DNA of 64,000 nucleotides from Druceiella hillmani (GCA_039881145.1 JAYKKI010000023.1:6362501-6426500), one strand, 5' to 3'. Shown: positions 36,919-50,420, numbered from the stretch's first letter. Translations and numbers: made by a program. Notes: a model not told the origin generated them from the letters alone.

Positions 36919-37460
36919 TTAGGCTGGCAACAAATAGCAGAAACTATGGGTTTTCTTCATCTGTGTTCTATTCAACAGGTATATATTTTTGACTATACTT
37001 TTAGTAGGTGCAACTTGATTCTTTCTGTTTCTTATTAAAGGGTCACACTTATTAAATTTTACTTGAACACTATTTTTAATAACAGGGCTCATTGGCAACA
37101 TATCTGTCGTCAAATCCAATATATAGGGTACATTTATAAGCAATATTTTGTTACACTGACCTTTTATTTTATAAACGTCGAGACTCAGAACCTTTTACTT
37201 GTAGACATTCATCGTGTGTTAGTTTTATTGCCGTACATACCGTTTTTGCTGCTGAGTAGCAGCGGCTATTTGTTTATTCATGTAGGGGGTGTTTAAGTTT
37301 GGTCATGTGCATGGAAGTACCGTAGTCTATGTACAAGCTGCCGCATTTACAACCTCGATAAACAATTGAGGTTATAAATGAGGCATCATAACTTAAGCTC
37401 TCTTGATTTGAGGTTTTCTTCCGTTTTCACTTTGGATTGCATTCCGCGCTTGCGTACCAA
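36919..37460 (-). pseudogene. Ty1/copia protease and GAG-pre-integrase remnant
   Basis: On the minus strand YIDYGTSMHMT (37,301-37,333) matches the copia aspartic protease signature W..DSGAS.HMT, with the catalytic D-S-G changed to D-Y-G. Downstream the open frame 36,919-37,143 reads INVPYILDLTTDMLPMSPVI followed by KNSVQVKFNKCD, then KSIVKNIYLLNR. This fits the GAG-pre-integrase region (LYVPDLTTNLLSVS...V.F......V......LY.L). The integrase core that should follow is not recognisable in 36,420-36,900, so it has probably been deleted or decayed. It belongs to the same minus-strand element as 35,960-36,420. Confidence 0.82.
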
Positions 37461-39829
37461 AATCTGTCACGATTAAAATAACAAAGTCCTTTCTGTTTTT
37501 TTAAGTCAAAGAAATGGTTTGAAAAGATAGCAGCTTTAAGAATGTATCATTACTTTATAATAAGTGAACATACATTTCTTGTTTTCAAAATCAAAATGAT
37601 TAGTTATAAGATCAGGATAATATTAATGATTTACTATGTAAATATACAACACGCATAGTTATGTGCAGCTCGTATTTCTAACTGTTTGTTTATTTTAAAT
37701 AACACAGATAATTCTTTAGCAAGATAGATGGTGCTCTATGTCCATTACAATGTCACTAGCTGTATGTATAAAAATTTCAGAAACGTCGTTTAAGTCGTTA
37801 AGTAAACATGAAAGCGAAGCAAAGAACTGAACAAACAAATTCTTTTTTGAATTTATAAAATTAGATACTATGAAATTAGAACTATTATATTTAGATTTCT
37901 TAAACACAAAAGCTATGATTGAGTTCGAGATTGAATATGAAATATATTGAAAGGTATGGAACAAATTTAAGACAACATAAAGTATGAACGGAGAATTTTT
38001 GGAATGAAATAAAAAAAAATGATGGGTCTTATAAATCGTTACGTTCTTTTCTCTCTAAATCGATAAGAAAGAAATAATATTTCTGCATCTGATAAAACAT
38101 TTCCATTCCTCAAACGCTGTATGATACGTCCGTGCAACATACCGGCTGGCAAAAAGTCTTAACAACCGTAGACAGCGTTTATGGCTATAATAATAATAAA
38201 GATTTAATGACTGGTAATTCGTCATTATAAAATGTTTATAAGAAAAGGTAATTTTAACGATTTTTCCTACTCAACCCCTATCTCGCAATATATGGATAAT
38301 TTTTTTTTAATACAACTTAAATATTTTCCCTAAATTTCCAGTGGATTCTTAATAACAATATACCGAATATTGTAATTTCATGTGTTGAGCATAGATCAGT
38401 TATTATCTCAATTTAAAATTTAGGCAATGTTAAGGAGCTAAAATAATAATCATGCAGGTTAGTAGTTACGCTCTCTTCTCTTGTTTTTTTTTAATTGTAG
38501 GATTTACCTAAAATTGGCTTCCAAATAGAAAAAAATTATAAATTATAAAACAATTACTATAGCACCGCTTAAAAAAGTTGTAAATTATATTGAGTAAAAT
38601 TTTTAAAAGTGGTATCATTTGCAATTTATAATAGTATTTTCTTATAAGGCAAGTCGGGTAAAAAGAATGTTTAAGGTTATGATAGGATTTAATTTGGGCT
38701 CTCTATGACTGCCAAATTCCTGAAAAGCCAAATGCATAATTGACACATATTAGTGTGCTATTAAATATTAATTTTACCCACGCCACGACTTTATGTATAC
38801 CGGTACATATCAAAGTGGACATATATTACAACAATGTTAATTTTAAAGGTTATAAAATGTTTCCAAGTTATGTTACAACATTAGCAAAGCTTTTAAGGTC
38901 TACGATTGATATATTTATTCAAAAACCGTTTTTCAAGTGCTGGATCGGCCATTTTTTTCTTTGCTTCCAAAAATATTTTAAAACACCGTTTTAAAAATTT
39001 TGTTCTCGTCAATCAAAACTATGTATTTTGGCTATGTTAAAGACTTTTAGTACCAATATACTTTCATTATGACCTGACATAAATTAAGTATGCAAATAGT
39101 AAAAAATAAAATATTGTTGACACTGTACTAATAAAATAGAAAGAATTTAGACTCATTTTGGTAAAACTATTGACGATATTTCTGAACCAGTGTGTCCGAT
39201 AGCCTATATCCGCATACAATACGTCAACGTTTTTACCGTCTTTCTACTCGGGCACAAAATTAGTTGATTTGTCTATTTAAAATGTATAACGGCTCACGTC
39301 GTATAAAAGTCGTATATAATTAATCCTAAAATTCAAATTCCGAGTTCTAAATCATTCACACCATCTTCTGTGTGAATAATATTATACACGTTTACGGAAA
39401 TCATCATATTTGAATAGAATTCTTCGCAGCATCGTCTGGTATAGTGAGCATTAAAAGCATTTCCAGAAACAAACTGAAACACAAAGTGGTGTCATCATTA
39501 CGCGCAATGAAAATGCGCGAAATGAGGAATTGTACTAACTGTTCGAGAAATTCCTTTGGACTTAGTGACAATTGAACCTTATTTGTTTCCCTGCGTATCG
39601 TTTCTGCAAATAATCGAGCACTTTCTTTCTAGTTACGTAGTATATAAATACTGGTGACAAAGAATAAGTGACAGATTTGAATTAAAACATTGGTTGAATG
39701 GTGAATTATTTAATAACGAATTATTTAAATCAGGTATGATCATTGATATAATATCCATATGATTTTAACACAAAAAATTATCCATAATCGCTAGGCAAAT
39801 TTTAGAAATAATTTAATTTGACATCATCA
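37461..39829. other. Central spacer around the palindrome axis
   Basis: I could not pair the two halves of this region with each other. No gene is recognised; the frames at 37,716-37,964 and 38,740-38,994 look like chance. Positions 39,590-39,720 are a little less AT-rich and contain 'gtagtatataaatactgg', a TATA-like word. It lies upstream of the plus-strand copia remnant and might be part of its old promoter or LTR, but no LTR pair was found. Confidence 0.5.
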
Positions 39830-40580
39830 CCGTGTGGTTAAATGGCGATTTAATGGAGAAAACGTACATGATATCGCCCAAAGACTGGGGACCAGATACA
39901 AACCAGAACAATATAATGAACAGCCCCAAACTTAACAATGAGAACCAGTGGTATAGCTAATCTTTGTAAACATTTTGAGTACATCTGACATTATATTCTT
40001 AGTGAGTCAAATGACTGGATTATTACACTGTTATTAACTTGAATGGAATGTAGTAAATACTAAAGTATCTAAAAAAACAAGCTAGTCGGATTACACTATC
40101 GGCAATATATAAATAGCACAGATCTAATGGACCATAATAATGTGGAGTATATAAACGACGTATAAACCAGACTGGCTATAGACCAATGACTGGATATTCA
40201 TTCCTCAAAAATGGTGCCGTCACCACCTTGTCCAGCTAGCGCAAACAAAGTGCAGCCTTGTCGACAAACGAAGTAGAATGCCAAAGAGGCAGTATGGTTG
40301 AAGAGTTAGTAAGTGATCTAAGAGAATTGAAACAAAAAACTTTGTTTTAAATATTAACAATCAAAGTATTATAATGCAATAAAAACAGTGAGTTTTATAA
40401 AAGATAACAGACAAACATTAAGTACAAATTTGTAAAAGAAATATTTAATGAAAATATATTGTCTTAAACCACCTATATTTAAAAATATTCAGTATGCTGA
40501 TATGTTTATTAAGGCCTAGCCCAAAAGAAAATTTAATCTCGTAAAAGAAAAACAAGGGACAATAGAGCTAAACACATTTC
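39830..40580 (+). pseudogene. Ty1/copia RT end, RNase H and C-terminal remnant, right copy
   Basis: Plus strand, changing frames: 39,845-40,080 matches the left copy in nucleotide sequence (the end of RT). GYSFLKNGAVTTLSS (about 40,192-40,236) and QSAALSTNEVECQ (about 40,245-40,283) fit the RNase H patterns GY.F...GGAVSWSS and Q..VALSTTEAEY. ADMFIKA (about 40,496-40,516) and KFNLVKEKQG (to about 40,560) fit the C-terminal ADIFTK.L...KF..L...LG. The element is truncated upstream of 39,830 and full of stops. The left copy ends before this C-terminal part. Confidence 0.82.
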
Positions 40581-42276
40581 TATATATATATGTAACTTTC
40601 TACATATAGTAATATTGAAACAATCTATGGTCTATCTGTAATGATTCAGCTGTAATTATGCAGTTGTTTAATTTCAAGTAACTTTCTTAATGAAGTTACT
40701 TATTTAACTTAATTAACGTTAAGGTAATATTGTCTAATGTATTATTCTTGGTCCATAAATACTATATCGATACTTGTTCAACTTTAGCAAAATATAATAG
40801 AAACCTAGAACATTAAAAGTCTACAAAACTATACAGCACTGATTCAAGATCAACTTTCAGTACTTTTATTAAGAAATCTTCTAAGGTTATACGAATTCAG
40901 GGGAAAAAAATGGAAAAAAGTTTTTGTTATATATTTCTATAGAATTATTTTTGTTTTTTTTTAGTTACAAATACGCTTTTAAAAAGTGGAATATAATAAA
41001 TAACATAAATGGCTTATACTGCTTTTTTACCTAAATATTCTGAAGAGTATCTTCAAGAAAAAAGAAAATAAATTTAATGAATAAATTATAATATTAAGCT
41101 ACATGGATGTTTATGAAAAACAACATAAATCTATATAAAAATTACAAAAATTGGAATCGTCGGATACTATTGGGTTCGGAAAGAATACTTCCAAAGATAT
41201 TGAAACAACATATTCCTGAAAGAATGAAAACCTGAATGATGATTTGGCAGATATTAAGACAAAGCTGGTTAATATTTCGATTGAACTGTTTTCAAGAAGA
41301 GAGTATTTTTAAAAAGGTTAGATTTTTTGAAGACCGTATCGATGACCATTATGAGATAACATTTTTGTGAAGGTCAGTGATAAGATTTTGATGAAAGAAT
41401 TTTATTAAAGTAATAAAAAATCTGTAAACCAAAATGAATCCGAGCCGTTGACGATGACGAACCTTTTAAAAAAGTATAATCTGATGTCAACTGTGCTAAA
41501 CGGGTTTTAGAATACTTACACTTTCTCAAATTCCAATTTTAGCTTAATTATTTCTTTCCATATTTGGGCTAAATCTTAAAAATAATCAAAACTACAATAG
41601 GAACCGCGATCCACAAGTAACCTGTTGAGGGTAAAATAATTCATATTATGTCGAATTTTCGGATACACCATATCACTTCTTTATAGTGGCGACCTTACAT
41701 GTTTTTCTTACCAAATTAAATATTGAGAAAATTGACAAGGATTGAGAGACAGATCCAAATTTCATTCTGAATATAAGGAAAGATTAAAATAGAGACAGTG
41801 TTCCATAAACACCATATAGGGGCTTTATTCGACAAAGTTTACCAAGACTAAAATTACTTTTAACACTTCAAGAGAATTTTCATTATAATGTTTTAAGATT
41901 ATTCCATTATTTCTATGTAAAATTTATTGCTAAAAATTATTTGTTTTATTTTTTCATCTCCAAAACATTCCACAATTCATGTACAAGTTGTAAAAATGTA
42001 AATTGATTTTTAGTAAAAAATTTTTGATTTTTGTAAATCTTTGTACAGTAAACATTATGAGAAATCTCCCATAACTTTATCATATCTAATGTATATTGAA
42101 AGTTAGAAAACTAATACAGCAAATGATCCGGCATAATTAAACTCAGTCAAGGTTTCATTGGTCAAAGTTAGCATATATTTCATATTTTCGAAGTTAATTG
42201 TAAAGTGTAAGATTCGTTTTACACTTGGAATTTTTCAAATTTCTAGAGAAATTCGCCAGTTTTGTAAATAAGTTTT
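40581..42276. other. Right-arm DNA without left partner, no gene
   Basis: AT-rich; probably an insertion in the right arm or a deletion in the left, since mirror distance shifts from about 76.2 to 78.0 kb across it. Some phrases (around 41,130-41,480) look protein-like in mixed frames but I recognise no domain. Confidence 0.45.
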
Positions 42277-42333
42277 TCGAAACAAATGATCAAGTTCGAA
42301 ACAAATGATCAAGTTCGAAACAAATGATCAAGT
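42277..42333. repeat. 19-bp tandem repeat, three perfect copies
   Basis: The unit tcgaaacaaatgatcaagt is repeated exactly three times. It lies at the inner edge of the mirrored block 42,340-42,850 and is absent from the left arm. Confidence 0.95.
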
Positions 42334-42339
42334 ATCAAT

Positions 42340-42995
42340 TCAACTCCGTGTCGTGGTTTTATAGCTTAATACGCTCTAGTCAGTGATTGCCGTCGCAGCA
42401 ATGCACGTGATTTTGTGTACTTTTTAATGAAAACGACCCGTTTCAGGGCTACTGTGCCATGCTTTGTGATGCCCTAACAAACGGTCAGTCCGCCTAGTCG
42501 GATTAACATGTTATCGTATGAAATATAATTTTACACCCTACTTTCAGCTCTCTATTTGCAGAACCCCTGAAATTGTTGAAGTTGACAGAAAGCTTGATGC
42601 TCTAATTTGAAACTAAAAAGATTTTATTCCTTTTTGGATTCCATTGTATTATAGCTAATTGTTGGTTACTTAATATTGATTCATTTAAAAAAATTTAATT
42701 AAATAATGGGTAGTGACAGTATGTAGTGACCATATTTTAGAATTCTGTAACCCAAAAGGAAAACCGGAATCTTTATAAATTAACTCGCGTGTCTGTTTGT
42801 ACGTCTGTTACAAACATTTTTCGGAAAGACTGCTTGACGCGGACACTTGTTTGAAACATATATTTGGCATTGTAATAAAGTATATTAACCGACACGTATC
42901 TCATATATAAAATTCAAAAATATTATATGGAAATTTTAGGGGAAGGAGGGGGAATGTTTACATTGATTTTTGTTTAATCCCCTTTATATTATGGA
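42340..42995 (-). repeat. Palindrome blocks, right copy, including the lepidopteran repeat
   Basis: 42,340-42,700 pairs with 35,326-35,660. From 42,700 the sequence 'ttttagaattctgtaacccaaaaggaaaaccgg...' and 'cgcgtgtctgtttgtacgtc' (read here in parts) is the reverse complement of the lepidopteran repeat end at 35,220-35,325. The match extends to 'ccccctccttccccta' on the minus strand (about 42,940), corresponding to 'gaaaggggagggggc' at 34,960. Confidence 0.75.
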
Positions 42996-43639
42996 TTATC
43001 ATTTTAAAGGCTAATTATAAGGAATCTCAAAAACATTTTTCTTTTATAATTATAGGCACTACTTTCGGAAGGTATTCAAAAAATACTGAAAAATATGCAA
43101 AAATATGTCCACCTCATCTTATTTCCGAAAATACTAAACTTAAAATAATGAAACAATACAAGTTAACGCAAAAGTTAGAAAAATATAGCCTTTTCACTTT
43201 TTAAATATGCACTTTTTTATGTTAAAGAAAGATAAAGCAGGCTATATATTGAAATAATTTTTTTTAAAACTAATATGTAAAGACAGATGAATTATAAATA
43301 AAAAGTACCTTTAAATATTTATAATAGCCTAAATGTTTATAGAAACTTCGTAAAATTTCTTTTCATCCTTGATAGATTATACATTTGTGATAATAATGGA
43401 ATAAATTTGGACTATTGAAAAACATACAGAGATTATCTCGTTGTATTAAATCAGGTATAAATAGGTTTTAGAAGACATTAAACCAACATATACTTTCTTA
43501 ATTGAAATATATTTAAAATATTGTAAATTAAATTACTCTTATTGTAATAAAAAGAAAATATGAAAAAGTTTATATATTATTTTATTATATACTGAACATT
43601 CGATTTATTGCACTCAATAAAAAATAGGGCGATTTACAA

Positions 43640-44880
43640 AAATATTTAAGGAATGCTACGACGTTGGGCTTGTTTGCGTTTTATAAATAAATTTGTAATC
43701 ATTAGAGGAACACGAAATATCTCGTCGTTTACTGTTAAATTATTAAAAAAAATCCAGAACACGGTTTTAGCGCAAGGGTTCGAAAGTTTATACGCCCAGT
43801 AGATTAAAATTTTGTCGTGTTCTAATTTAGATCCACAAAACCTGTCTGTGTTAATTAAGTTTTAAATTTGTAATATAAAACAAATTAATGTGAAGAAAGA
43901 AAAGTTCTGCGAAAGAAAAGCAACAACAATCTGTTGACATTGTAATATAATATATATTACTGAGCTCGTAAAAATTAGTAATTTTGACTAAATTTTATAA
44001 AGCACATTAAAAAACGTATCTGCATAAATTTCTAACACAGGAGGTTACTGAGGGTGCACCTATTAGTAAGATTAATTGTGTGTGTGTGTGTTTGTGCATA
44101 CTTCAACGTCTATACTGAAAATTTTTACCATCAGTAAAACCGCAATTGTTTCCGTCTCATATTTATTGATTAATTTATTTCGTCTTCAAGCTTATAAATC
44201 AGCGCAAGATACTATCATTTATATCGCATATCTTGACATATAAATCAAAACCTATAAGGTATTTTCCGTTGACTTAGAACCTAAAATTTAAAAGAAAAAA
44301 ATATAAAAATCGTTTATTTTGTAGTTACGTCGCAAAATTCTTTTTTTGAAATGTGCTCCTTAGAAAAATACAGCGGACGATATATTTTCGTTTAAAAAAA
44401 TGAAAGTTTTTATAAATAGTTTATGTATAACAAAAGGCCTAAATATGTACGAAACCTTTGTAGTGTAATTTCATCTGTGCTTGACAGGTTTTTTACATTC
44501 GAAAATTTTCCAGCCCTTTTTTTTAATATTTTCTATCTCTGTAATGGCAGGTTCATTTTCACCGGTCTTCTTTGACATGTCGAGGCGAAAAAGTAAAAAC
44601 ACGAGGCACGAATGAAAGCAGGATGTGAATGATGGGTAATCAGCAACCGAATGGTGAATTTTTTATGACGGGTCGAATGAATTAGATAATTTGTTAACAA
44701 AAGAAAGCAGAGCAAACAAAGCAGGTAAATTCTTAAAAGGACTAACAACATTTAGAACATGCGTAGGTTTTCTGAATGTTACCCTAGCATCGACAGAGAA
44801 TCTTCATTCATTTGTCCTGTGATCTAAAATTAGAAATGTGCTCATATTTTTTGAGCCCAAATATGTAGCGGACAAATGAG
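43640..44880 (-). repeat. Palindrome blocks, right copy (partner 33,000-34,430)
   Basis: On the minus strand 'gcgctaaaaccgtgttctgg', 'gagatatttcgtgttcctct' (43,690-43,790) match left-arm 'gcgttaaaaccgtattgtcg' and 'agatatttcgtgtttttcta'. 'ggacaaatgaatgaagattc' near 44,810 matches 'gggacaaatgaagcaagatt' near 33,060. TG repeats at 44,078-44,092 pair with the CA tract at 33,955. No gene seen; the 72-codon frame at 44,533-44,751 is taken as chance. Confidence 0.78.
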
Positions 44881-45399
44881 TTTTGAGAGTTTTTTAGTTT
44901 GTTAAACAATTGGTAGGTGAGAACTGGATATCACACCTTTGCTACCGATTATAATGGCCGAAAAAAATAATTGTCTAATAGGCTTATTTTTAAGCCGATT
45001 GAGCCAATAGGAAAGTCAATACATCACTTCCAGCCTTTTCACGTTTTGACAAGTGCTCTTCAAAGTATCAGAACAGCTTTCTTACTTTATAAAGCGTTAG
45101 ATTTTACTTTGATGTACTCGTGCTTATATGTAATATGTTATATTTCTCTAAAAGACAAAATTCCTATGATATCGATAGACTGGCAATTTGAATAAATCGT
45201 GACTCATAATCCAGTAGCAAAATGATTAGAAAAATAAAAGAGAGAAAATTAAATCTGACTAAAATTAATTAACGCCTAAATTTTTTGTTAAAAAATTCTG
45301 TCTAATATTTATAATGAACTGTTTCATAAAATATAAATTTTATTTTATATCCAAAATAAAAAAAAAATATTCCTTTACCTTATACTTATAAATACGTGC

Positions 45400-46870
45400 C
45401 TACTTGAGGCCTTATGATTAGAAGGAAACCGATACTGGAGCAAACAAAACATGTCCGTTTCGAATAATTAAATATTTCATACGGCATCACTTTAAAAACT
45501 AGCCAGCCATTGCCTTCGCCAATATTTATATCAGGCGTCCAGCTCTAACTTTTCCTTCAAATGAAAACCAGAAAATTTCTAACGATTTCCGCCTGATCTT
45601 TTCGGACCGTCATTCTTCCAATCAATTAGTCTTAGAGTCGAGATACGGAGAGCTTTTGCATATTCCTTTATGACCACCTGCTTATATAAAGTAAGCTCTG
45701 CCTGTGAATTCTATTTGGAAATTTGAATTATATCCTGTTCATGGTGATTGAGAAGTTTCGACTCTGGAAACCGGTTTGAAACTCAGCAAAAAGATGTTTT
45801 CTACAGCTGTAGCTTAAAAGTGGTGATTGACGACTTTTCCGCTTTCTAATAATATTCTAAGTATTTGCTAGTTTTCAATAATGTGACAATTATATTAAAA
45901 TAATTATATTTTTTCTATTCCTAATTGAGATATGTTTGTCATTTGTACTGTATTTGGTTTTAAAACGTATTTTTTAATGTCTCCTAAAACAAGCCACCTT
46001 TAAACAAATAATTTCGCCACACGGCACACACACTTTTGCGAAAATCAATCCTTGATATTTGGGAGAAGTGAAAAACTGTACTTTTCATATTATCATGAGT
46101 AAGTACTTGAGAAAAGCAGGGAAAATATTAATTCTTTGATATAAATAGGCCGCGCCATCTATTGGCATGTTTCAATACTTAAATATTGTTACTGAACAAA
46201 AAGACAAGTTTATTCGTAAATTTAAGTGAGAAACTATTTCCGTTCCAAGTTTTACAAAAATATGTTATGGAGGCGTTATTGAGTAACAAACAAAGATAAT
46301 TTTGGCTGTATTAATATTCCACATGTCTCAACCCGCGGACAATATATAATCATATGTATTACTCCATTACAAGAAAAATACCTGCGGCAAAGGGCAGTAA
46401 TTCTTTGCTTAGTTATAGGCTCATTAGTTAAAAAACATACAAACTTCCGCTAGTAAAATATTAGTGGCGTGCAACACCAGGGAACAAGTGGTGTGCAACA
46501 CCAGAAAACAAGAAGCACCTCTAAATATAAAAATAGAATATTTTCATAGTTACCAAATAAGGCAATGAGGCGACTTTTTGTCAGTGTTTCATCATGATGA
46601 TCGGAAAAATATCCTTTCACTCTGTTCTGTATGCAATCTTTGTTAAAGTTGCAACCTAATTTTATTGAATTGTTTTATTGTTGAGCTTTTAAAATATTTC
46701 TGTCCTTGAATTCCTTAAATTTATGCAAAGTGTGAGTAATTTATGTAAGTTCTTTATGAGAATTATACAAACAGTTTTCTTCAGGGAAAACTAATTTTGG
46801 CATGTTGTTGGTTTCATAACATTTTTATAATATGGAAAGTTGGAAGAAAACTATTAAAACCATTTTTGAG
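45400..46870 (-). repeat. Palindrome block, right copy (partner 30,480-32,110)
   Basis: See the left copy for shared words. The sequence between 44,900 and 45,400 has only weak pairing. It holds no recognisable gene. Confidence 0.82.
46464..46511. repeat. 24-bp tandem repeat, two copies
   Basis: gtggcgtgcaacaccaggga plus acaa, then gtggtgtgcaacaccagaaa plus acaa, three mismatches. The left arm carries a single copy of this segment, so the duplication followed the inversion. Confidence 0.9.
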
Positions 46871-47178
46871 AAAATCGGTTACTTCGGTTTATTTTTATTT
46901 GCCATAGACTTGTTGTATACTCTAAAGTCATTAAAAAAGGAAAAAATCTGAGTATGTAAAGACTCCCAAATTTCAAACTAAACCACAAATAAAAAAAGAT
47001 TATTTTAAATGGTACATACACGGAAAATGTATAGAACAAAGCGGATTTTGTTAAACGATTACAAAATATATAATATAACAAACTAAGTATGTAAAAATTT
47101 ATTTCAAGCATTTCATGATGAACTTCAAGTATCTAAACTTATTACTCTAAGAACATGATGGATCCCATATCAAATGCA

Positions 47179-47236
<58 letters not shown>

Positions 47237-48100
47237 TGAAATTAAATTAAAAATCAACATACCGGTTTTTATGAAGTTAAAATTATTATTTTACTTTAAA
47301 TTATTATTCGCTTCTTACTAATAAAATAATATTAATTTTAATTGCTTATTCCAAACTTAATCTTTATGGATTATTTATTATTTAATATGGAAACCCTCAT
47401 TTCTTCTGGTTAGAATATTTTTCAAAGTTTAGTTTGACATAACAGTTGTCGGTTTAATGCGATTTTATTCTGTTAAACTATTTGTTAATTTTGATATCGA
47501 GTGAGGGAAATTGCGAATATGGCGTTTTTTAATGCTGACGGAACATAGTATTACTATGCCAAATGTCGTTATAATATCCCTAATATTGTACGCCCAACGT
47601 TATCACGCACAATCACCGACATAGTCTTCTTACACTTCAATACAGAAGGATAAGCTGTCATTTCGGTGATATCAGGTAATACTTCTCAAATAATATCGTT
47701 AAACATGGAACAAAATGTACTAACTCATTTTAAAAGTAAGCAACATTCGAATACCAGACGCATAACGTAGATAATTTAAGTCAAAACCGATGTCGTCGGT
47801 TGCGAAAGTGCGATACGGGGAAGGCACTTAACATGGAAACGGAAGATAACATTTAGGTATGTGTAAATACTAAATATATTCTAAAACCAAATTATTTGTG
47901 TTTCAATTACTATGCACGCAAAATTGATATTTAGTGTAGAAGTTATAGGGTGTTAATTTAAACATAATTATGATTTCATGCAAAATTTAAACTTTAATTA
48001 TTTTACAAACTAGGCGACAAATTGACAAAAATAACATATTGTTGGATTACACATAATTAAGAAGACAAGTGTTTGAAGTGACAAAGTTTCCTTCATATAC
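46871..48100. other. Right-arm DNA without gene
   Basis: Apart from the (TA)n tract, AT-rich and unassigned. Positions 47,490-47,840 are less AT-rich (for example 'gatgtcgtcggttgcgaaag', 'cgatacggggaaggcactta') but show no domain or partner I could identify. Confidence 0.45.
47178..47237. repeat. (TA)n microsatellite
   Basis: About 60 bp of TA, flanked by 'catatatg' on both sides. Confidence 0.95.
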
Positions 48101-48129
48101 ATACTCTATACTTGTAATATCATTTCTAG

Positions 48130-48360
48130 GGTACTGTGTCTGGATACGGTATGTGGAACAGAACAGTGTACATTTTAAACCGTTGGTATTAAATAGAAAC
48201 ACGCAACTTTGAAAGCTGCTTGCCGAATTTTACTGTGAAAATACTACGTATATATCGTTAACTTGCTGAAAGGCAATTTCCCATCATTTTGTTGATATAT
48301 AATGCTATTCTAATGCCATTTGCTGGTAAATTTCTAAAAATATTTTCAATTATGGCCTTA
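48130..48360 (+). repeat. Block G, first copy (matches 55,410-55,700)
   Basis: Shared words with 55,410-55,700 in the same orientation: 'gcaactttgaaagctgcttg' against 'acaactttgtaggttgtact', 'tgccgaattttactgtg' against 'tgccaaatataactgtg', 'aatgccatttgctggtaaat' against 'acgccatctgtttgtaaatt', then 'tctaaaaata.tt'. Block G follows module E in copy B. Confidence 0.6.
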
Positions 48361-48719
48361 GTCCCGTAACGCTACCGACTCACCGTGAAAACACAATCTA
48401 GAAGCTTAATAGTGTTAAAATATAATAGTATTTCTATTGAGTACAAAAATATAATTTTGATCGTATTTTCTTATTAATATTAAGTCAGAGAAATTTAATG
48501 ATATATTTATTGGAAAAAACGAATTTTTTGCATCATTAATAATACCAGATAGTCTTGTCAGTCATTACGGAATTTTTTGTCAAATGTATGAAATTTATTA
48601 GACAACTGAAACTATTAAACCTTGATTACGCACGTGACAGCGAATGGCGCATTAACCTATTAGTTCAATATCGTAATTTCAATTACCATTTAGAAAAATG
48701 TGTGACCGGATGCATAAAA

Positions 48720-50420
48720 TTGAATTAGACTAAAGAAATTGAATATTTTCTGGTTTTATATTTATATAGATGATATTGTATTACAAGGAACAAATGCTTT
48801 AATTTTTTTGACTTAACTATATAAGATATACGTGGAAAAAATGTTTAAAAATGAAAGCATGGTATCAAATAATACGAAAACTAAAATTATAAATTTAATA
48901 ATTATATAAATATGTGACTGTGCTAATAAAATTTAGTAAAAGTATACTATTCATTTGTTTCGAACGTCCTCTCGCAATGTAAGTGAATTAAGAATGAGTG
49001 AACTTACAATCCAAGCTGTTGACCGATAAATTATAGAATCTGTAAGTAAAACGTACGATTGAAATGTTTCAAATGTTTATCAATAAAAACATCGTCTCGT
49101 TCAGAAAATGTGTATACTTTGGTTGCCATATTAGGAAAATCTCGAAACACTAGTATGAAGATCTTAAAATTCAGTTACAAACTTAAACTTGGGTATTTTG
49201 TTAAAATTATAACAGTGACCGTCATTATATAAATTTATTTGTCTTTGAATGACATAATACCTAAACAAATAAACCTATTCGAGTTAATTTCGAACGGTTT
49301 CCATATTTGTGAAACCCCGAAATATACTCTTATAAACTTCGTTTGCGCTATCACGGCAGCTCAAATCTTGTCTTTGTGTATGGCAGAGAAAATCAAAAAA
49401 TATATAATTTATTTTTAAATAATTTTCATTACAGTCATAAAAATCGTCATGCATTTTGCAAAGTAATAGAAAGACTAATTTAAAAACAAATCTGAAATTC
49501 ATTTGATGAAATCGATAAATTATAATAATTCTTTTAATTGAATCAATATATATTGCATACGTATAAATTAAGTTCATATTAATTTTAGTATTATTGAATT
49601 CAAAACTTATTACGCAAGTTTCACAATTTTTAAATTTTGGCATTTTATACATTTATCCGAAAAAACGTATTCATATTAGAGCCTTTTTATTTTATTGAAT
49701 TCTCTTCAAAGCGATTTGATCACATTAAATAAATTAGCTTCGTGCTGCTACTCTCATTGTTTTCATAATATTAAGAAACCTATTAAGAAACTTGATCATT
49801 TGCGTTACAGATCACATTAATGTCTCAATCGAACTCATGTAATTTTCAATAAATTTAGTTATATCTAAAATGAAAAATCGTAATTGATATGAATTATTGT
49901 AATAGTTAATATAAGCCTAGCTAGAGTCACTGAACGCGCCATCAAATGCTTTTAGTTATTTTATACCGTGTGCGGCGTCAAGGTAATTTGCATATTTCAT
50001 TACATTAAGGTCCAGTCGCAAGGATCTTAACCAGTTCTTTAGCCACTAACTGCGGAGATATTTTGTGCTACCTCAGATTGTTCCATGTGTGGAGTTTCGG
50101 GGTGGAAATTGTGGCTTGTGACTCTTGTATGCACTTATTTCACTTTATACATTAGCAATCTACGGATTGACCTTTTCTTTTTAAGCAAGTTTTTAAACTT
50201 AAGTTAAAATAAATGACAACAAAATAATAATAAATAAGGTTCAGTATATTAGATCAACTATACACTTTTATAATTCTATCTTTGATCAAAATTCTAAATG
50301 TAGTGCAGAAAATATCTCTTATTTTATTAGTTTGGCAACTGAAAAAACAGCTTTTTTCCATTAGTTTCAAGGCTATTACTAAAATTTCTCCATGTTTACT
50401 AGAGTGTATACAGAGCGCGG
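48720..50420 (+). repeat. Block F, first right-arm copy
   Basis: It matches 58,720-60,200 in the same orientation over its length. Strong words include 'tacaatccaagctgttgacc', 'ggaaaatctcga', 'gtttccatatttgtgaaa', 'cactgaacgcgccatcaaat' against 'cactgaacgcgttatcaaat', and 'tgtatgcacttatttcactt' with 'tatacattagcaatc'. The 122-codon minus-strand frame at 49,284-49,652 is not preserved in the other copy, which argues against a gene. Confidence 0.82.

Noticed and set aside
37461..39829. LTR pair for the copia remnants
   Set aside because: I searched by eye for a repeated sequence around the remnants with TG...CA ends and found none.
42277..42333. Tandem 19-bp repeats considered as a CRISPR-like array
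   Set aside because: The units are directly adjacent, with no spacers, and the genome is eukaryotic.
49284..49652. 122-codon minus-strand frame
   Set aside because: The duplicated copy of this region (about 59,330-59,640) does not keep the frame open, so there is no sign of protein-level selection.
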